A stretch of DNA of 37,728 bases. It comes from Gammaproteobacteria bacterium. GTDB taxonomy: Bacteria > Pseudomonadota > Gammaproteobacteria > Pseudomonadales > Halieaceae. Shown piece by piece: positions 25,955 to 35,503 of the stretch (the first letter of the stretch is position 1; the number at the start of each line of letters is the position of its first letter). Location of the stretch: NCBI GenBank assembly GCA_030428835.1, contig JAUIEP010000032.1, forward strand, positions 1-37,728, written 5' to 3'. The position numbers were made by a program, and so were the translations under genes. The notes below the pieces were generated by a model. It ran no database searches. It was not told where the DNA came from and saw nothing but the letters and a program-made list of their open reading frames with translations.

Positions 25955-26738
25955 CGGCGCCCCCGGGGTCGACGCTGTCGTCCCCGCCGCTCCCGCAGAC
26001 ATTGCCACCGCGCGCGCACTTGCCGCGCGCCTGTCACTGCCCTATTCAGAAGTCGATGCCCCGGCCCCCGGCGCGCTCCTGCTTGTGGTGGAGGGTGCCG
26101 GGCGCTCCCTGCGCCTGACCGGCGCCGGCGCACCGGGCCCCGTCGCGGTCGAATTCGGCGGCGGCGCGATGCGCCATCGCCGTCGCGGCGGCGCGAACGA
26201 ACTCCTCGGCAGGGCCGTGGGCGTGACCGCCCGGCGCCAACCGCGCGTGCTCGATGCCACCGCCGGGCTTGGCCGCGACGCGTTCGTGCTCGCCGACCTG
26301 GGGGCGCAGGTCGCACTCGCCGAACGCCAGCCCGTGGTCGCGGAGCTGCTGCGCGCGGGCCTCGCGTCCGCCGCCGCCGCGCGTGACGAATGGCTGGGTG
26401 CTGTCGTGGGGCGCATGACGCTGTTTGAGGGGGATGCGCGCGAGCTGCCGCTCCCGCCGTGCGACGTGATCTACCTCGATCCGATGTTCCCCGGCCGCGA
26501 CAAGAGCGCGGCGGTCAGGAAGGAAATGGCGTTGTTCCAGCGCCTGCTCGCGCGGCAGGAGGATGACGGCGCGGAGCTGCTCGAATGGGCGCTGTGCCAG
26601 CCGGTGTCCCGGGTCGTGGTCAAGCGTCCCCTGCGCGCCGCGGAGCTGGGCGGTCGCTCGGCCTCGCACTGTATCCGCGGCAAGGCCGTGCGCTATGATG
26701 TCCACGTGCTGAAGAAGCTGCCCGAAGTCCCGCCCTGA
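25944..26738 (+). CDS. rsmJ: 16S rRNA (guanine1516-N2)-methyltransferase
   Basis: A 264-residue class I SAM-dependent methyltransferase matching RsmJ (YhiQ), which methylates G1516 of 16S rRNA. The SAM-binding motif 'DATAGLGRDAF' is at 104-114 and the catalytic 'YLDPMFP' at 177-183, both characteristic of this family. The N-terminus is poorly conserved and proline/alanine-rich. Only TTG (25944) or GTG (25947) can start it, overlapping the end of the upstream gene by 8-11 bases with no clear ribosome-binding site, so the start is uncertain and translation is probably coupled. Confidence 0.88.
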   Translation: MVPDGAPGVDAVVPAAPADIATARALAARLSLPYSEVDAPAPGALLLVVEGAGRSLRLTGAGAPGPVAVEFGGGAMRHRRRGGANELLGRAVGVTARRQPRVLDATAGLGRDAFVLADLGAQVALAERQPVVAELLRAGLASAAAARDEWLGAVVGRMTLFEGDARELPLPPCDVIYLDPMFPGRDKSAAVRKEMALFQRLLARQEDDGAELLEWALCQPVSRVVVKRPLRAAELGGRSASHCIRGKAVRYDVHVLKKLPEVPP

Positions 26739-26757
26739 CGCGCCCACAGGAGACACC

Positions 26758-27513
26758 ATGTCCGCACACAAGAGCACCGCGCTGGTAACCGGCGCGTCCG
26801 CCGGCCTCGGCCGCGAATTCTGCCGCCGGCTGGCGGGCACCTGCGAGGTCATCATCGCCGTGGCGCGACGCGCGACCGAGCTGCAGGCACTTGCCGCGGA
26901 GCTCGAGGGCCGGGCCGAGGTGCACTGCGTAGAAGCCGACCTGACCAGCGTCGAGGGCGTCGCCCGTGCCATGGAGGCGCTGCGCCAGCAGGGTCCCGTG
27001 GACTACCTCGTCAACAATGCGGGCTTCAGCACCTACGGCGCTTTCGCCGACCTGCCGATCGAGGGGCAGCGCGGCATGGTCAGCCTGCACATCGACGCGA
27101 CGATGAGCCTCACCCGCGCGGCCATTCCGTTCATGCGCGAGCTCGGCGGCGGCTCGATCATCAATGTCTCCTCCCTGGTTACCATGGCCCCCGGCAAGGA
27201 TGTGGCGGTCTACGGCGCGACCAAGGCGTTTCTCAACTACTTCTCCCAGGCGCTGCAGCAGGAACTCGCGGGCACCGGTATCCGCGTGCAGGCGCTGTGC
27301 CCGGGCTTCACACGCACCGAGTTCCAGGACGCCATGGCGACCTACGGCTTCGACAAGGAGCGGGTGCCCGAGGAGTTCTGGATGAGTGCCGAAGACGTGG
27401 TGGCCGAGAGCCTCGCGGCGCTGGATTCCGGTCGGGTGATGGTCGTGCCGGGAGAGGGCAATCGCGATATCGCGCGGGCCGGGTTGGCGTACCAGGCCGG
27501 TTTACTGCAGTAA
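26758..27513 (+). CDS. Short-chain dehydrogenase/reductase (SDR)
   Basis: A 251-residue classical SDR. The cofactor motif TGASAGLG is at 11-18, NNAG at 86-89, and the catalytic S139, Y152 and K156 (YGATK) are present. An arginine after the second strand ('VARRA') suggests NADP(H). The substrate is unknown; the type resembles YqjQ/DltE-like ketoreductases. The ATG at 26758 has AGGAG seven bases upstream and follows rsmJ by 19 bases. Its 3' end overlaps the convergent dapE gene by 12 bases. Confidence 0.87.
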   Translation: MSAHKSTALVTGASAGLGREFCRRLAGTCEVIIAVARRATELQALAAELEGRAEVHCVEADLTSVEGVARAMEALRQQGPVDYLVNNAGFSTYGAFADLPIEGQRGMVSLHIDATMSLTRAAIPFMRELGGGSIINVSSLVTMAPGKDVAVYGATKAFLNYFSQALQQELAGTGIRVQALCPGFTRTEFQDAMATYGFDKERVPEEFWMSAEDVVAESLAALDSGRVMVVPGEGNRDIARAGLAYQAGLLQ

Positions 27514-28632
27514 CAGGCGTTCGAGAATGCCGCGGTACATCGCGGCGAGCAGCGGCAGGTCGTCCACCCGCACGTGTTCGTTCAGCTTGTGGATGCTGGC
27601 GTTGACCGGCCCGAGTTCCACCACCTGCGCGCCCGTGGGCGCGATGAAGCGGCCGTCGGACGTGCCGCCCGCCGTGGACAGTTGCGGCGCGTTGCCGGTG
27701 ACGGCCGCGACACTGTCGGCGACGGCGTCTACCAACGCGCCGCGCGGCGTCAAAAAAGGCTGGCCGCTCAGTTGCCAGTCGATGGTGTAATCCATGTCGT
27801 GCCGGTCGAGGATCGCCTCGGTGCGCGCGCGCAGTTCCGCGTCGGTCACCTCGGTGGAGAAACGGAAGTTGAACAGCACGGTGAGTTCGCCGGGAATGAC
27901 ATTCGTCGCGCCGGTGCCGCCGTTGATGTTGGACACCTGCATCGAGGTCGGCGGGAAGAACTCATTGCCCCCGTCCCAGTGCTGCGCCGCCAGCTCCGCG
28001 AGCGCCGGCAGCGCCCTGTGGATGGGGTTGTCCGCCGTATGCGGATAGGCGATGTGCCCCTGGACACCGCGCACCGTGAGTACCGCGCCCAGCGAGCCGC
28101 GGCGGCCGTTCTTGATCACGTCGCCGAGCCGTTCCGCACTGGACGGCTCGCCCACCACGCACCAGTCGATGGTGATCTGTTCGCGCGCCAGGTACTCCAA
28201 TACCCGGACCGTGCCGTCCACCGCGGGCCCCTCCTCGTCGGAGGTGACCAGGAAGCCGATGCGGCCGGTGTGGTCTGGGTGGGCGGCCAGGAATTCCTCG
28301 CAGGCGGTGATCATCGCGGCGAGGCTGCCCTTCATGTCGGCGCTGCCGCGGCCGTAGAGCAGGCCGTCGCGGATGTCCGGGGTAAATGGCGGGGAGTTCC
28401 AGGCGTCGAGCGGGCCTGGCGGCACCACATCGGTGTGGCCCGCGAAGACCAGGAGCGGGCCGTCGGTGCCGCGCACGGCCCAGAAGTTGCTGACGTCGTT
28501 GGCGGGCACATCGACACAGGTGAAGCCGAGCGCCTCGAGCCGCGACATCATCAGCGCCTGGCAGCCGCCGTCCGCCGGCGTGACGGATTCGCGCCGGATC
28601 AGTTCGCTGCACAGGTCGAGGGTCGGGTCCAT
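27502..28632 (-). CDS. dapE: Succinyl-diaminopimelate desuccinylase
   Basis: A 376-residue di-zinc peptidase-family enzyme that removes succinate from N-succinyl-L,L-diaminopimelate. The metal ligands and catalytic glutamate are in place: H66 ('GHTDVVPPG'), D99 ('GRGSADMKG'), E133 and E134 ('TSDEEG'), E162 ('GEPSSAE') and the C-terminal His in 'NEHV'. The numbering is within one residue of the Haemophilus enzyme as I recall it. The start at ATG 28632 gives the conserved N-terminus; the longer frame reaches into dapD. It follows dapD by 13 bases and is co-transcribed with it. Confidence 0.96.
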   Translation of the reverse strand: MDPTLDLCSELIRRESVTPADGGCQALMMSRLEALGFTCVDVPANDVSNFWAVRGTDGPLLVFAGHTDVVPPGPLDAWNSPPFTPDIRDGLLYGRGSADMKGSLAAMITACEEFLAAHPDHTGRIGFLVTSDEEGPAVDGTVRVLEYLAREQITIDWCVVGEPSSAERLGDVIKNGRRGSLGAVLTVRGVQGHIAYPHTADNPIHRALPALAELAAQHWDGGNEFFPPTSMQVSNINGGTGATNVIPGELTVLFNFRFSTEVTDAELRARTEAILDRHDMDYTIDWQLSGQPFLTPRGALVDAVADSVAAVTGNAPQLSTAGGTSDGRFIAPTGAQVVELGPVNASIHKLNEHVRVDDLPLLAAMYRGILERLLLQ

Positions 28633-28645
28633 GCCTGTCGGCCGC

Positions 28646-29665
28646 TCAGTTGTGAGCGTGCAACTCCTCGTTGAGTTCGACCGCACTGCGGTTGGTCAGG
28701 CACTCGACGGTGCCGGTGCCGGAGTTGCGGCGGAACAGCATGTCGGACTTGCCGGCCAGCTCGCGCGCCTTGACGGTCTCCACGGCGTTGCCGTCCGCGT
28801 CCAGCATGGTGACCTTGGTGCCGGCCGTGATGAACAGGCCCGCCTCCACAGTGCAGCGGTCGCCCAGCGGGATGCCGATGCCGCCGTTGGCGCCGATCAG
28901 GCATTCGCGGCCGATCGAGATGACGATGTTGCCGCCTCCGGACAGCGTGCCGATGGTGGAGCAGCCGCCGCCGAGGTCCGAGCCCGCGCCGATGCGTACG
29001 CCCGCCGAGATGCGTCCCTCGATCATGCCGGGGCCGTCGGTGCCGGCGTTGAAGTTGACGAAGCCCTCGTGCATGACGGTGGTGCCCTCGCCGAGGTGGG
29101 CGCCCAGGCGCACCCGCGCGGTATGGGCGATGCGCACCCCCTTCGGTACGACGTAGTTCGTCATCTTCGGGAACTTGTCCACGCAGCTCACTTCCAGCGT
29201 CTCGCCGCGCAGGCGCGCGGCGAGTTGCCGCGCGGGCAGTTCATTGATATCGATAGCCCCCTCGCTGGTCCACGCGACATTCGGCAGCACGCCGAACAGG
29301 CCGTCGAGGTTGGTGCCGTGTGGCGGGACGAGGCGGTGCGACAGCAGGTGCAGCTTGAGGTATCCCTCCGGGACATTTTCCGGCGCGACGTCCGCGGTGA
29401 GCAGCACGGCGACAACCGGTTGCCCGGTAGCGGCGAACTGTGCGGCGATGGCGGCCTGCTCGGTGGCGCCGGCGGCGTCGAGCGCGTCCTTGAGGGCGCG
29501 CAGCGCCGGGCCGTCCAGGGCCTTGCCTGAATCGCAGTCCGCCGCGGCCGCCGCAACCTCGGCGGGTGGGTGCAACAAAGGCGCCGGGAAGAACACCTCC
29601 AGCCATTCGCCGTGGCTGTTATGGGTGCCGACCCCGAGGCCGAATGCGAAAGCGCTGTCTGTCAT
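28646..29665 (-). CDS. dapD: 2,3,4,5-tetrahydropyridine-2,6-dicarboxylate N-succinyltransferase, long form
   Basis: A 339-residue trimeric left-handed beta-helix enzyme that succinylates tetrahydrodipicolinate with succinyl-CoA. The C-terminal half carries the imperfect hexapeptide repeats (from '[24 protein letters not shown]' on) and the glycine-rich '[20 protein letters not shown]' loop. The length agrees with the Pseudomonas type (344) rather than the 274-residue E. coli type, having an N-terminal domain of about 170 residues. It lies 37 bases after the YffB gene and 13 before dapE. Confidence 0.96.
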   Translation of the reverse strand: MTDSAFAFGLGVGTHNSHGEWLEVFFPAPLLHPPAEVAAAAADCDSGKALDGPALRALKDALDAAGATEQAAIAAQFAATGQPVVAVLLTADVAPENVPEGYLKLHLLSHRLVPPHGTNLDGLFGVLPNVAWTSEGAIDINELPARQLAARLRGETLEVSCVDKFPKMTNYVVPKGVRIAHTARVRLGAHLGEGTTVMHEGFVNFNAGTDGPGMIEGRISAGVRIGAGSDLGGGCSTIGTLSGGGNIVISIGRECLIGANGGIGIPLGDRCTVEAGLFITAGTKVTMLDADGNAVETVKARELAGKSDMLFRRNSGTGTVECLTNRSAVELNEELHAHN

Positions 29666-29702
29666 GGTGTGTCCCTGTTTGATCGGTGGTTCTGTTTCGG
29701 TT

Positions 29703-30059
29703 CTAGAGATTGTGCGCGCCGAAAATTCGCTCGTAGCTCGCGGGGGAAAACCCGGTGTAGCGCGCCTTGCCGGTGTCGAGCAGCGGCCGCTTGAGCAGAG
29801 TCGGCTGCGACAGGACGGCACGCAGCGCTGAGCTTGCGTCCATGTTGTCGCGTGTTTTCTTGTCGAGTGCCTTCCAGCTCGTACTGCGCTTGTTGACGAG
29901 GTTTTCCCAGCCCAGTTCGTCGATCCAGCCCGCCACTGCCGCGCGGTCCAGCCCGTCCTCGCGCACATCGTGGAATGTGTAATCGACGGATCGGGCGTCC
30001 AGCCACTTGCGGGCCTTCTTCACCGTGTCGCAGTTTTTGATGCCGTAGACTGTGATCAT
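29703..30059 (-). CDS. yffB: ArsC/Spx-family reductase YffB
   Basis: A 118-residue thioredoxin-fold protein of the ArsC/Spx superfamily. The single redox cysteine is C9 in 'YGIKNCDTVKKA', followed by 'RKWLDARSVDYTFHDVREDG', the standard YffB pattern. It ends in 'GFSPASYERIF' as in E. coli YffB, whose activity is not firmly known. It precedes dapD, the arrangement seen in Pseudomonas and E. coli, so it is probably the first gene of yffB-dapD-dapE. ATG 30059 starts the fold; upstream residues in the open frame are a shadow. It differs from the arsC at 4302, which has the HNPxC loop. Confidence 0.88.
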   Translation of the reverse strand: MITVYGIKNCDTVKKARKWLDARSVDYTFHDVREDGLDRAAVAGWIDELGWENLVNKRSTSWKALDKKTRDNMDASSALRAVLSQPTLLKRPLLDTGKARYTGFSPASYERIFGAHNL

Positions 30060-30096
30060 TGCCGGATTCCCGTGGCGCCGTCCGCAGGGGGCGCAC

Positions 30097-30102
30097 AATA
30101 TA
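30097..30102 (-). promoter_or_regulatory. Possible -10 element of yffB-dapD-dapE
   Basis: TATATT on the minus strand lies 37 bases before the yffB ATG, in the 96-base gap after nth. The -35 region is weak, so the gene set might also be reached by read-through from glnD-dapC-nth. Confidence 0.3.
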
Positions 30103-30155
30103 GCAAATCCCCCCTGCCAGTCCCACCGGCCCGCGGGTGTGTCGAGCCCGCCCCG

Positions 30156-30809
30156 TCAGGCCTTCCGGGTGACCTTGGGCGCCCTGCGCCGGGGGTAGCA
30201 GGTACGGCAGATCTCGCACACCGTGCCGTCGCAGCCGCGCGCGGTGCAGTACTGCCTGCCGTAGTAGATGATCTGCAGGTGCAACCGGTTCCAGTCCTCC
30301 CTGGGGAACAGGCGTTTGAGGTCGCGCTCGGTCTGCACCACGTTCCTGCCGTTCGTCAGCCCCCAGCGCTGCGCCAGTCGGTGGATGTGCGTGTCCACCG
30401 GGAACGCGGGCACACCGAAGGCCTGTGACAGCACGACGCTGGCAGTCTTGTGTCCCACGCCGGGCAGGCGTTCCAGGGCCTCCATATCGGCGGGTACCGC
30501 GCCGCCGTGCTCCGCCAGCAGGATTTCGCTGAGCCGCTTGATCGCCTTCGACTTCTGCGGCGACAGGCCGCAGGGCTTGATGATCTCGCGTATCTGTTCG
30601 ACGGACAGCGCGGCCATATCGCGCGGGTTGTCGGCCAGCGCAAACAGGGCCGGGGTGACCTGGTTGACGCGCTCGTCGGTGCACTGGGCGCTGAGCAGTA
30701 CGGCCACCAGCAGCGTGTAGGGATCCGTGTGGGCCAGCGGTACGGGTGTCTGTGGGTACAGCTCCTGCAGGCGCCTGCGGACGTAATCCGCGCGCTCGGC
30801 CTTGCGCAT
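30156..30809 (-). CDS. nth: Endonuclease III with an unusual cysteine spacing
   Basis: A 217-residue DNA glycosylase/AP lyase that removes oxidised pyrimidines. The helix-hairpin-helix 'LPGVGHKTAS' contains catalytic K121, and D139 lies in 'FPVDTHIHR' (K120/D138 in E. coli). The iron-sulfur region has five cysteines: C188, C193, C198, C201 and C204. E. coli has four with spacing 6-2-5. The first, third and last E. coli positions match C188, C198 and C204, but the second ligand must come from C193 or C201. The ATG overlaps the dapC stop by one base (TGATG), so it is coupled to dapC. Confidence 0.93.
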   Translation of the reverse strand: MRKAERADYVRRRLQELYPQTPVPLAHTDPYTLLVAVLLSAQCTDERVNQVTPALFALADNPRDMAALSVEQIREIIKPCGLSPQKSKAIKRLSEILLAEHGGAVPADMEALERLPGVGHKTASVVLSQAFGVPAFPVDTHIHRLAQRWGLTNGRNVVQTERDLKRLFPREDWNRLHLQIIYYGRQYCTARGCDGTVCEICRTCYPRRRAPKVTRKA

Positions 30810-31993
30810 CAGATGGCTGCAAGCGCGGCGACGATGCGCTGCGCCGCTTCCACGCATTGCGCCAGCTCCGCGACCAGCGCGATGCGCACGCGGTTCTCGC
30901 CGGGATTGAGCCCGGCGCTGTCGCGGGCGAGGTAGCGACCGGGCAGTACCGTGACATGTTCGCGTTCGTACAGCAGGCGCGCGAACTCGGTATCCGCCAC
31001 CGGCGTCCGCGGCCACAGGTAGAAACCCGCCTGCGGGCGATCGACGTCAAGGTGGCCCGCCAGCACGTCGAGCACGGCGTCGAACTTCTCGCGATAGCGG
31101 GCGCGGTTCTCGCGCACGTGCGCTTCGTCTGACCAGGCCGCCACGCTGGCCACCTGGCTGGGCGGCGGCATCGCGCAGCCGTGATAGGTCCGGTACAGAA
31201 GAAAGTCGTCGAGTATCGCGGCGTCCCCGGCCACGAAACCGGAGCGCAGGCCCGGCAGGTTGGAGCGTTTCGACAGGCTGTGGAACACCACGCAGTTGCG
31301 GTAATCCGAGTCGCCCATGGCGGCGCACGCCCCAAGCAGGCCCGGCGGCGGGTTGTCCTCGTCGAAGTAGATCTCCGAGTAGCACTCGTCCGAGGCGATG
31401 ATGAAGTCGTACTCCCGCGCCGTGCGGATGAGGTCCTGCATCTGCTGTATGGGCATGACCGCGCCCGTGGGGTTGCCCGGACTGCACAGGTAGAGCAGCT
31501 CGCAGCGCTGCCACTCCTCCTCAGTAACACCGCTGAAGTCGGGCAACTGGCCGCTGGACTCGGTGCAGTTCAGGAAGCGCGGCGTCGCGCCCGCGAGCAG
31601 CGCCGCACCCTCATAGATCTGGTAGAACGGATTCGGGCTGAAGACCAGCGCGCCGGGGCTTACCGTGGCCTGTGCAAACGCGAACAGGGCCTCGCGGGTG
31701 CCGCTCACCGGCAGCACCTGGCCGTCGGCCTCGATGTTGTGCAGGTTGAAACGGCCCTTGAGCCAGGTGGCAATGGCCGTGCGCAGTTCGGGCAGCCCCG
31801 CCGTCTTGGGGTAGTTGGCGAGCAGTTCGAGGCTGCCCGCCAGTGCCTCCTTGACGATGTCGGGCGCGGCATGCTGCGGTTCCCCGATGGACAGCGCGAT
31901 GGACGATTTGCCCGGCGGGGGCGCGCAGTCAGCCAGGAGCGCATGCAGCTTGGTGAAGGGGTAGGGTTGCAGTTCTTTAAGGTATGGGTTCAT
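30809..31993 (-). CDS. dapC: Succinyldiaminopimelate transaminase
   Basis: A 394-residue class I/II aminotransferase. PLP-binding K242 lies in 'SLSKRSNLPGLRSG', with 'SPGNPTG' at 171-177 and the PLP-phosphate region 'SGTREALF' at 97-104. The N-terminal 'LKELQPYPFTKLHAL' and the location between glnD and the dap genes identify it as DapC, which makes N-succinyl-L,L-diaminopimelate. ATG 31993 follows the glnD stop by four bases; the longer frame lies inside glnD. Confidence 0.92.
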   Translation of the reverse strand: MNPYLKELQPYPFTKLHALLADCAPPPGKSSIALSIGEPQHAAPDIVKEALAGSLELLANYPKTAGLPELRTAIATWLKGRFNLHNIEADGQVLPVSGTREALFAFAQATVSPGALVFSPNPFYQIYEGAALLAGATPRFLNCTESSGQLPDFSGVTEEEWQRCELLYLCSPGNPTGAVMPIQQMQDLIRTAREYDFIIASDECYSEIYFDEDNPPPGLLGACAAMGDSDYRNCVVFHSLSKRSNLPGLRSGFVAGDAAILDDFLLYRTYHGCAMPPPSQVASVAAWSDEAHVRENRARYREKFDAVLDVLAGHLDVDRPQAGFYLWPRTPVADTEFARLLYEREHVTVLPGRYLARDSAGLNPGENRVRIALVAELAQCVEAAQRIVAALAAI

Positions 31994-31997
31994 TGGT

Positions 31998-34667
31998 TCA
32001 GGCGGCGACCTGTTCGTCCAGTTCGTCGCGGATGGTGCGCTGGATGAGTTCACAGAGCTCCGGGTCCGTAATCGGCTGGTGCAACTGGTCGGTGATGAAG
32101 AACACGTCCTGGACCCGCTCGCCCAGCGTCTGGATCTTGGCCGCCTGCAGTTCGATATTGAAGGCGACGAAGATGCGGCCGATGCGTGCGAGCAGGCCTG
32201 GCCGGTCCGCCGCGGCGATCTCCAGCACAGAGAAGTTTTTCACCTCGTCCACGTACATCTTCGTTTCCGTGGGCATTGCGAAGGCGCGCAGCCGCCGCGG
32301 CGTGAGGCGCGTCCCGACCTCTGGGAAGGGTGCGTCCAGGTACAGGTTCTCGGTGAGCAGGTCGCGGATATGGGACAGGCGCTCCTTGTCATCCGCGAGG
32401 GGCTGTCCGTCGGAATCCAGCACGAAAAAGGTGTCGAGGATCATGTCGTCGTTGCCGGAGTAGATGCGGGCGTCGTGCACACTCAGTTGCAACTGCTCGA
32501 GACAGGCACAGATGCGTGAGAACAACTGCGCACGGCTGCGGGTATGGACGAAGATCTGGGTTGTGTTGGCGACGCTCGACTCGGTGCTGTTGCGCACCAG
32601 TACGAGCGCGGTGTCCCTGTCGTGGTGCGACGCGATCGCCTCCGTGTGCCAGGCGATGTCCTGCGCGCGCTCGCGCAGGAAATAGTCCTCGCCACGCTGG
32701 CGCCAGATCTCGTCCAGTTCGTCCTCCGTAAAGCCGCGCGCCTCGAGCATTTCGACCGCCTCGCGGCGGGTCTTGTCGATGATGACCTGCTTGTCCAGCG
32801 GCTTGTCCAGGCCGCGGCGCAGGGCGCGCCGGGTCTCGGTGTACAGCTGGCGCAACAGGCTGCCGCGCCAGGCGTTCCACAGGGTCGGGTTGGTGCCGTT
32901 GATGTCCGCCACCGTCAGCGTGAACAGGTAGTCCAGGTGCTCTTCATCACCCATGTGTTCCGCGAACTGCTGGATGACCTCGGGGTCGGAGATATCCTTG
33001 CGCTGCGACACTGCCGACATCAGGAGGTGGTTGCGCACGAGCCAGACGACCAGTTCGGTGTCGCGCACGGACAGGCCATGCTCGCGGCAGAACTTCTCCG
33101 CGTCCACCGCGCCGAGCTCCGAGTGATCGCCGCCGCGGCCCTTGCCGATGTCGTGGTACAGCGCCGCGATATGCAGCAGTGAGATGTCGCGCAGGCGCCG
33201 CGCCACGCGGCTGGAGACGGGAAAGCGTTTCTCGAAATCCGCGTAGAGGAAGCGACGCGTGTTCTTGATCACCTCCAGCGTGTGCGCGTCCACGGTGTAC
33301 GTGTGGAACATGTCGTGCTGCATCTGCCCGACGATGGCGCCGAACTCGGGCAGGTAGTCGCCGAGAATGCCGAAGCGGTTCATGCGGCGGAGCTGCCGCG
33401 CCATCTTCACGGGGCTGCGCAGTATGCCGATGAAGTTGCGGCGGTTTTCCTCGTCGGCCCGGAACGCGTCGTCGATGAGGTGGCGCGAGTCGCGCAGCAG
33501 GCGGATAGTCGGCGCGGCAATACCGGCGATCTTCTCGTTGTTGGCGCAGATCAGGAACACTTCCAGCAGGGCCGGTGGGTGGTCTGTGAACACGTCGCTG
33601 TGGCGCGCCTCGATGAAGCCGTTGCGCAACTGGAAGCGCTCGTTGACGTCCTCGATCTCATCCCGCTCGCGACCCTCGCGCAGGAAGGCCTGCTCGAAGT
33701 TCTGGATCAGCACGTCATTGAGTTGGCCCAGTGCGAGGGCCCAGCGGTAGTAAACCTGCATGAACTGCTCGACGGCCAGGGTGTCGCCGTCCTCGAAGCC
33801 GCCCATCGCGGCCAGCTCCCGCTGGTGGTCGAACAGCAGCTGGTCTTCCTCGCGCCCCGTGATCATGTGCAGCGCCCAGCGGATGTGCCACATGAATTCG
33901 CGGCCCAGGATCAGGATCTCGCGCTCGTCGGGACTCAGGAAGTCCTCGTCGTCGATGTCCTCTATCCGCTCGACGCCGAAGTGGCGTTCGGCGATCCAGC
34001 CGATCACCTGCAGGTCGCGCAGGCCGCCCGGGGAGCTCTTGACGTTGGGCTCAAGGCCGTACTCGGTATCGGCGAAGCGCTCGTGGCGCTCGTCCTGCTC
34101 GGCGATCTTGGCGTCGAAGAACTCCCGGCTGGGCCACATCGCGGCGGGGCCGGTACGTTCCTTCACGCTCTCCATCATGGCGGCGTTGCCGCGTATCACG
34201 TGGCTCTCCATGAGGTTGGTGACCACGGTGATGTCCTTCCGGGCGATCGCCACACACTCATCGATCGTGCGCACGCTGTAGCCCGGGTTGAGACGGATGT
34301 CGTCGAGGAGGGTGAGAAAGGCCGACAGTCGCTCGCGGCAGGTGGCGTCCAGCTCACCGGTCAGCACGAGCAGGTCCACGTCGGAGTGCGGATGCAGTTC
34401 GCCGCGGCCATAGCCGCCCACCGCGACCAGTGCCAGCTCGTGGTCGCCCCAGTCGTTGCGGTCCCACAGGAAGCCCAGCAACGTATCGACGAACTGGGAG
34501 CGCTGGCGGATCAGCTCGCGCGCGTGGTCGCCGGCGCGGAAGCGCGCGTACTGGTAGGCCGTCGCGGCCTCGACCGCGGCACGACAGTACTTCACGGGGT
34601 TGTCACTGTCGAAGCCCGCGCGGAACGCCGCGAGGTCGAACATCCCGGTAGGCAGTTCCGGGCTCAT
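31998..34667 (-). CDS. glnD: Bifunctional uridylyltransferase/uridylyl-removing enzyme (nitrogen sensor)
   Basis: An 889-residue GlnD that adds UMP to, and removes it from, the PII proteins according to glutamine, and so controls glutamine synthetase. Domain order: nucleotidyltransferase with 'GGYGRGELHPHSDVDLL' (84-100, metal aspartates D96 and D98), a helical linker, an HD domain ('ALYHDIGKGRGGDH', mid-protein) that does the removal, and two C-terminal ACT domains that bind glutamine. All key motifs are intact. The ATG at 34667 overlaps the map stop (ATGA). The map-glnD-dapC order is a standard Pseudomonas-type operon. Confidence 0.97.
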   Translation of the reverse strand: MSPELPTGMFDLAAFRAGFDSDNPVKYCRAAVEAATAYQYARFRAGDHARELIRQRSQFVDTLLGFLWDRNDWGDHELALVAVGGYGRGELHPHSDVDLLVLTGELDATCRERLSAFLTLLDDIRLNPGYSVRTIDECVAIARKDITVVTNLMESHVIRGNAAMMESVKERTGPAAMWPSREFFDAKIAEQDERHERFADTEYGLEPNVKSSPGGLRDLQVIGWIAERHFGVERIEDIDDEDFLSPDEREILILGREFMWHIRWALHMITGREEDQLLFDHQRELAAMGGFEDGDTLAVEQFMQVYYRWALALGQLNDVLIQNFEQAFLREGRERDEIEDVNERFQLRNGFIEARHSDVFTDHPPALLEVFLICANNEKIAGIAAPTIRLLRDSRHLIDDAFRADEENRRNFIGILRSPVKMARQLRRMNRFGILGDYLPEFGAIVGQMQHDMFHTYTVDAHTLEVIKNTRRFLYADFEKRFPVSSRVARRLRDISLLHIAALYHDIGKGRGGDHSELGAVDAEKFCREHGLSVRDTELVVWLVRNHLLMSAVSQRKDISDPEVIQQFAEHMGDEEHLDYLFTLTVADINGTNPTLWNAWRGSLLRQLYTETRRALRRGLDKPLDKQVIIDKTRREAVEMLEARGFTEDELDEIWRQRGEDYFLRERAQDIAWHTEAIASHHDRDTALVLVRNSTESSVANTTQIFVHTRSRAQLFSRICACLEQLQLSVHDARIYSGNDDMILDTFFVLDSDGQPLADDKERLSHIRDLLTENLYLDAPFPEVGTRLTPRRLRAFAMPTETKMYVDEVKNFSVLEIAAADRPGLLARIGRIFVAFNIELQAAKIQTLGERVQDVFFITDQLHQPITDPELCELIQRTIRDELDEQVAA

Positions 34668-35443
34668 CCCGGGGGCTGCTCGCCCGAGCGCAGGGTGAGA
34701 ATCTCGCAACCGTCGTCGGTTACGCAGAGCGTATGTTCCCACTGCGCGGAGAGGCGGCCGTCCCTCGTGGTCACGGTCCAGCCGTCTTTCTTGTTGAGGC
34801 GCGTGTGGCGCTTGCCCGCGTTGATCATCGGCTCGATCGTGAAGGTCATGCCCGGTTCCAGTACCAGGCCGGTGCCGCGGCTGCCGTAGTGCAGGACCTG
34901 TGGGTCCTCGTGGAAGACGCGACCAATGCCGTGTCCGCAGTACTCGCGCACCACGGAGTAGTAGTTTTTCTCCGCGTGCTGCGCGATCGCGTGGCCGATA
35001 TCGCCCAGGTTCGCACCCGGTCGCACCTGCTCGATCCCCAGGTAGAGGCATTCGCGGGTGACCTCGCACAGGCGCAGTGCATGGGGCGCCACGTCGCCCA
35101 CCGGCACCATGACGCTCGAGTCGCCGTGGAAGTCATCCTTGATCACGGTGACGTCGATATTCACGATGTCGCCGTTCTTCAGTTTCTTGCTGTCCGAGGG
35201 GATGCCGTGGCAGACGACGTCATTGATCGAAGTACAGATCGAGCGTGGGAAGCCGTGGTAGTTGAGCGGGGCGGGGATGGCTCCCTGCTGCTGCGTGATG
35301 TAGTCGTGGCAGATGCGGTCCAGTTCGCCCGTGGTGACCCCGACCTGCACGTGGGGGACGATCATTTCCAGGACCTCGGCGGTGAGGCGCCCGGCGACGC
35401 GCATTTTTTGAATGTCAGCGTCTGACTTGATCGAAACGCCCAT
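34664..35443 (-). CDS. map: Methionine aminopeptidase, type I
   Basis: A 259-residue di-metal enzyme that removes the initiator methionine from nascent proteins. The ligands D97, D108, H171, E204 and E236 and catalytic H79 are all in their usual places (E. coli D97, D108, H171, E204, E235). ATG 35443 has AAGG six bases upstream. It is the first gene of map-glnD-dapC-nth and divergent from rpsB. Its leader contains a terminator-like hairpin (35477-35503). Confidence 0.97.
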   Translation of the reverse strand: MGVSIKSDADIQKMRVAGRLTAEVLEMIVPHVQVGVTTGELDRICHDYITQQQGAIPAPLNYHGFPRSICTSINDVVCHGIPSDSKKLKNGDIVNIDVTVIKDDFHGDSSVMVPVGDVAPHALRLCEVTRECLYLGIEQVRPGANLGDIGHAIAQHAEKNYYSVVREYCGHGIGRVFHEDPQVLHYGSRGTGLVLEPGMTFTIEPMINAGKRHTRLNKKDGWTVTTRDGRLSAQWEHTLCVTDDGCEILTLRSGEQPPG

Positions 35444-35476
35444 GCGTAACCTTTTGAAACGTAAGGATAAAGAGAG

Positions 35477-35503
35477 AAAAAACCGCGAGTTGGCCCCTCG
35501 CGG
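35477..35503 (-). terminator. Terminator-like hairpin in the map leader (possible attenuator)
   Basis: On the minus strand a 7-bp stem CCGCGAG/CTCGCGG (35503-35497 and 35489-35483) with a 7-base loop is followed by six T (35482-35477). It lies 34 bases before the map ATG. The nearest -10-like box on this strand is TAGAAT at 35516-35511, which would start transcription at the base of this hairpin. It could be an attenuator of the map operon, an end for antisense transcripts from the rpsB side, or a stabilising 5' hairpin. Confidence 0.5.

Noticed and set aside
33282-34889. 535-residue + strand frame across glnD
   Set aside because: It is antisense to glnD, whose nucleotidyltransferase motif is intact; it has no ribosome-binding site and no domain.
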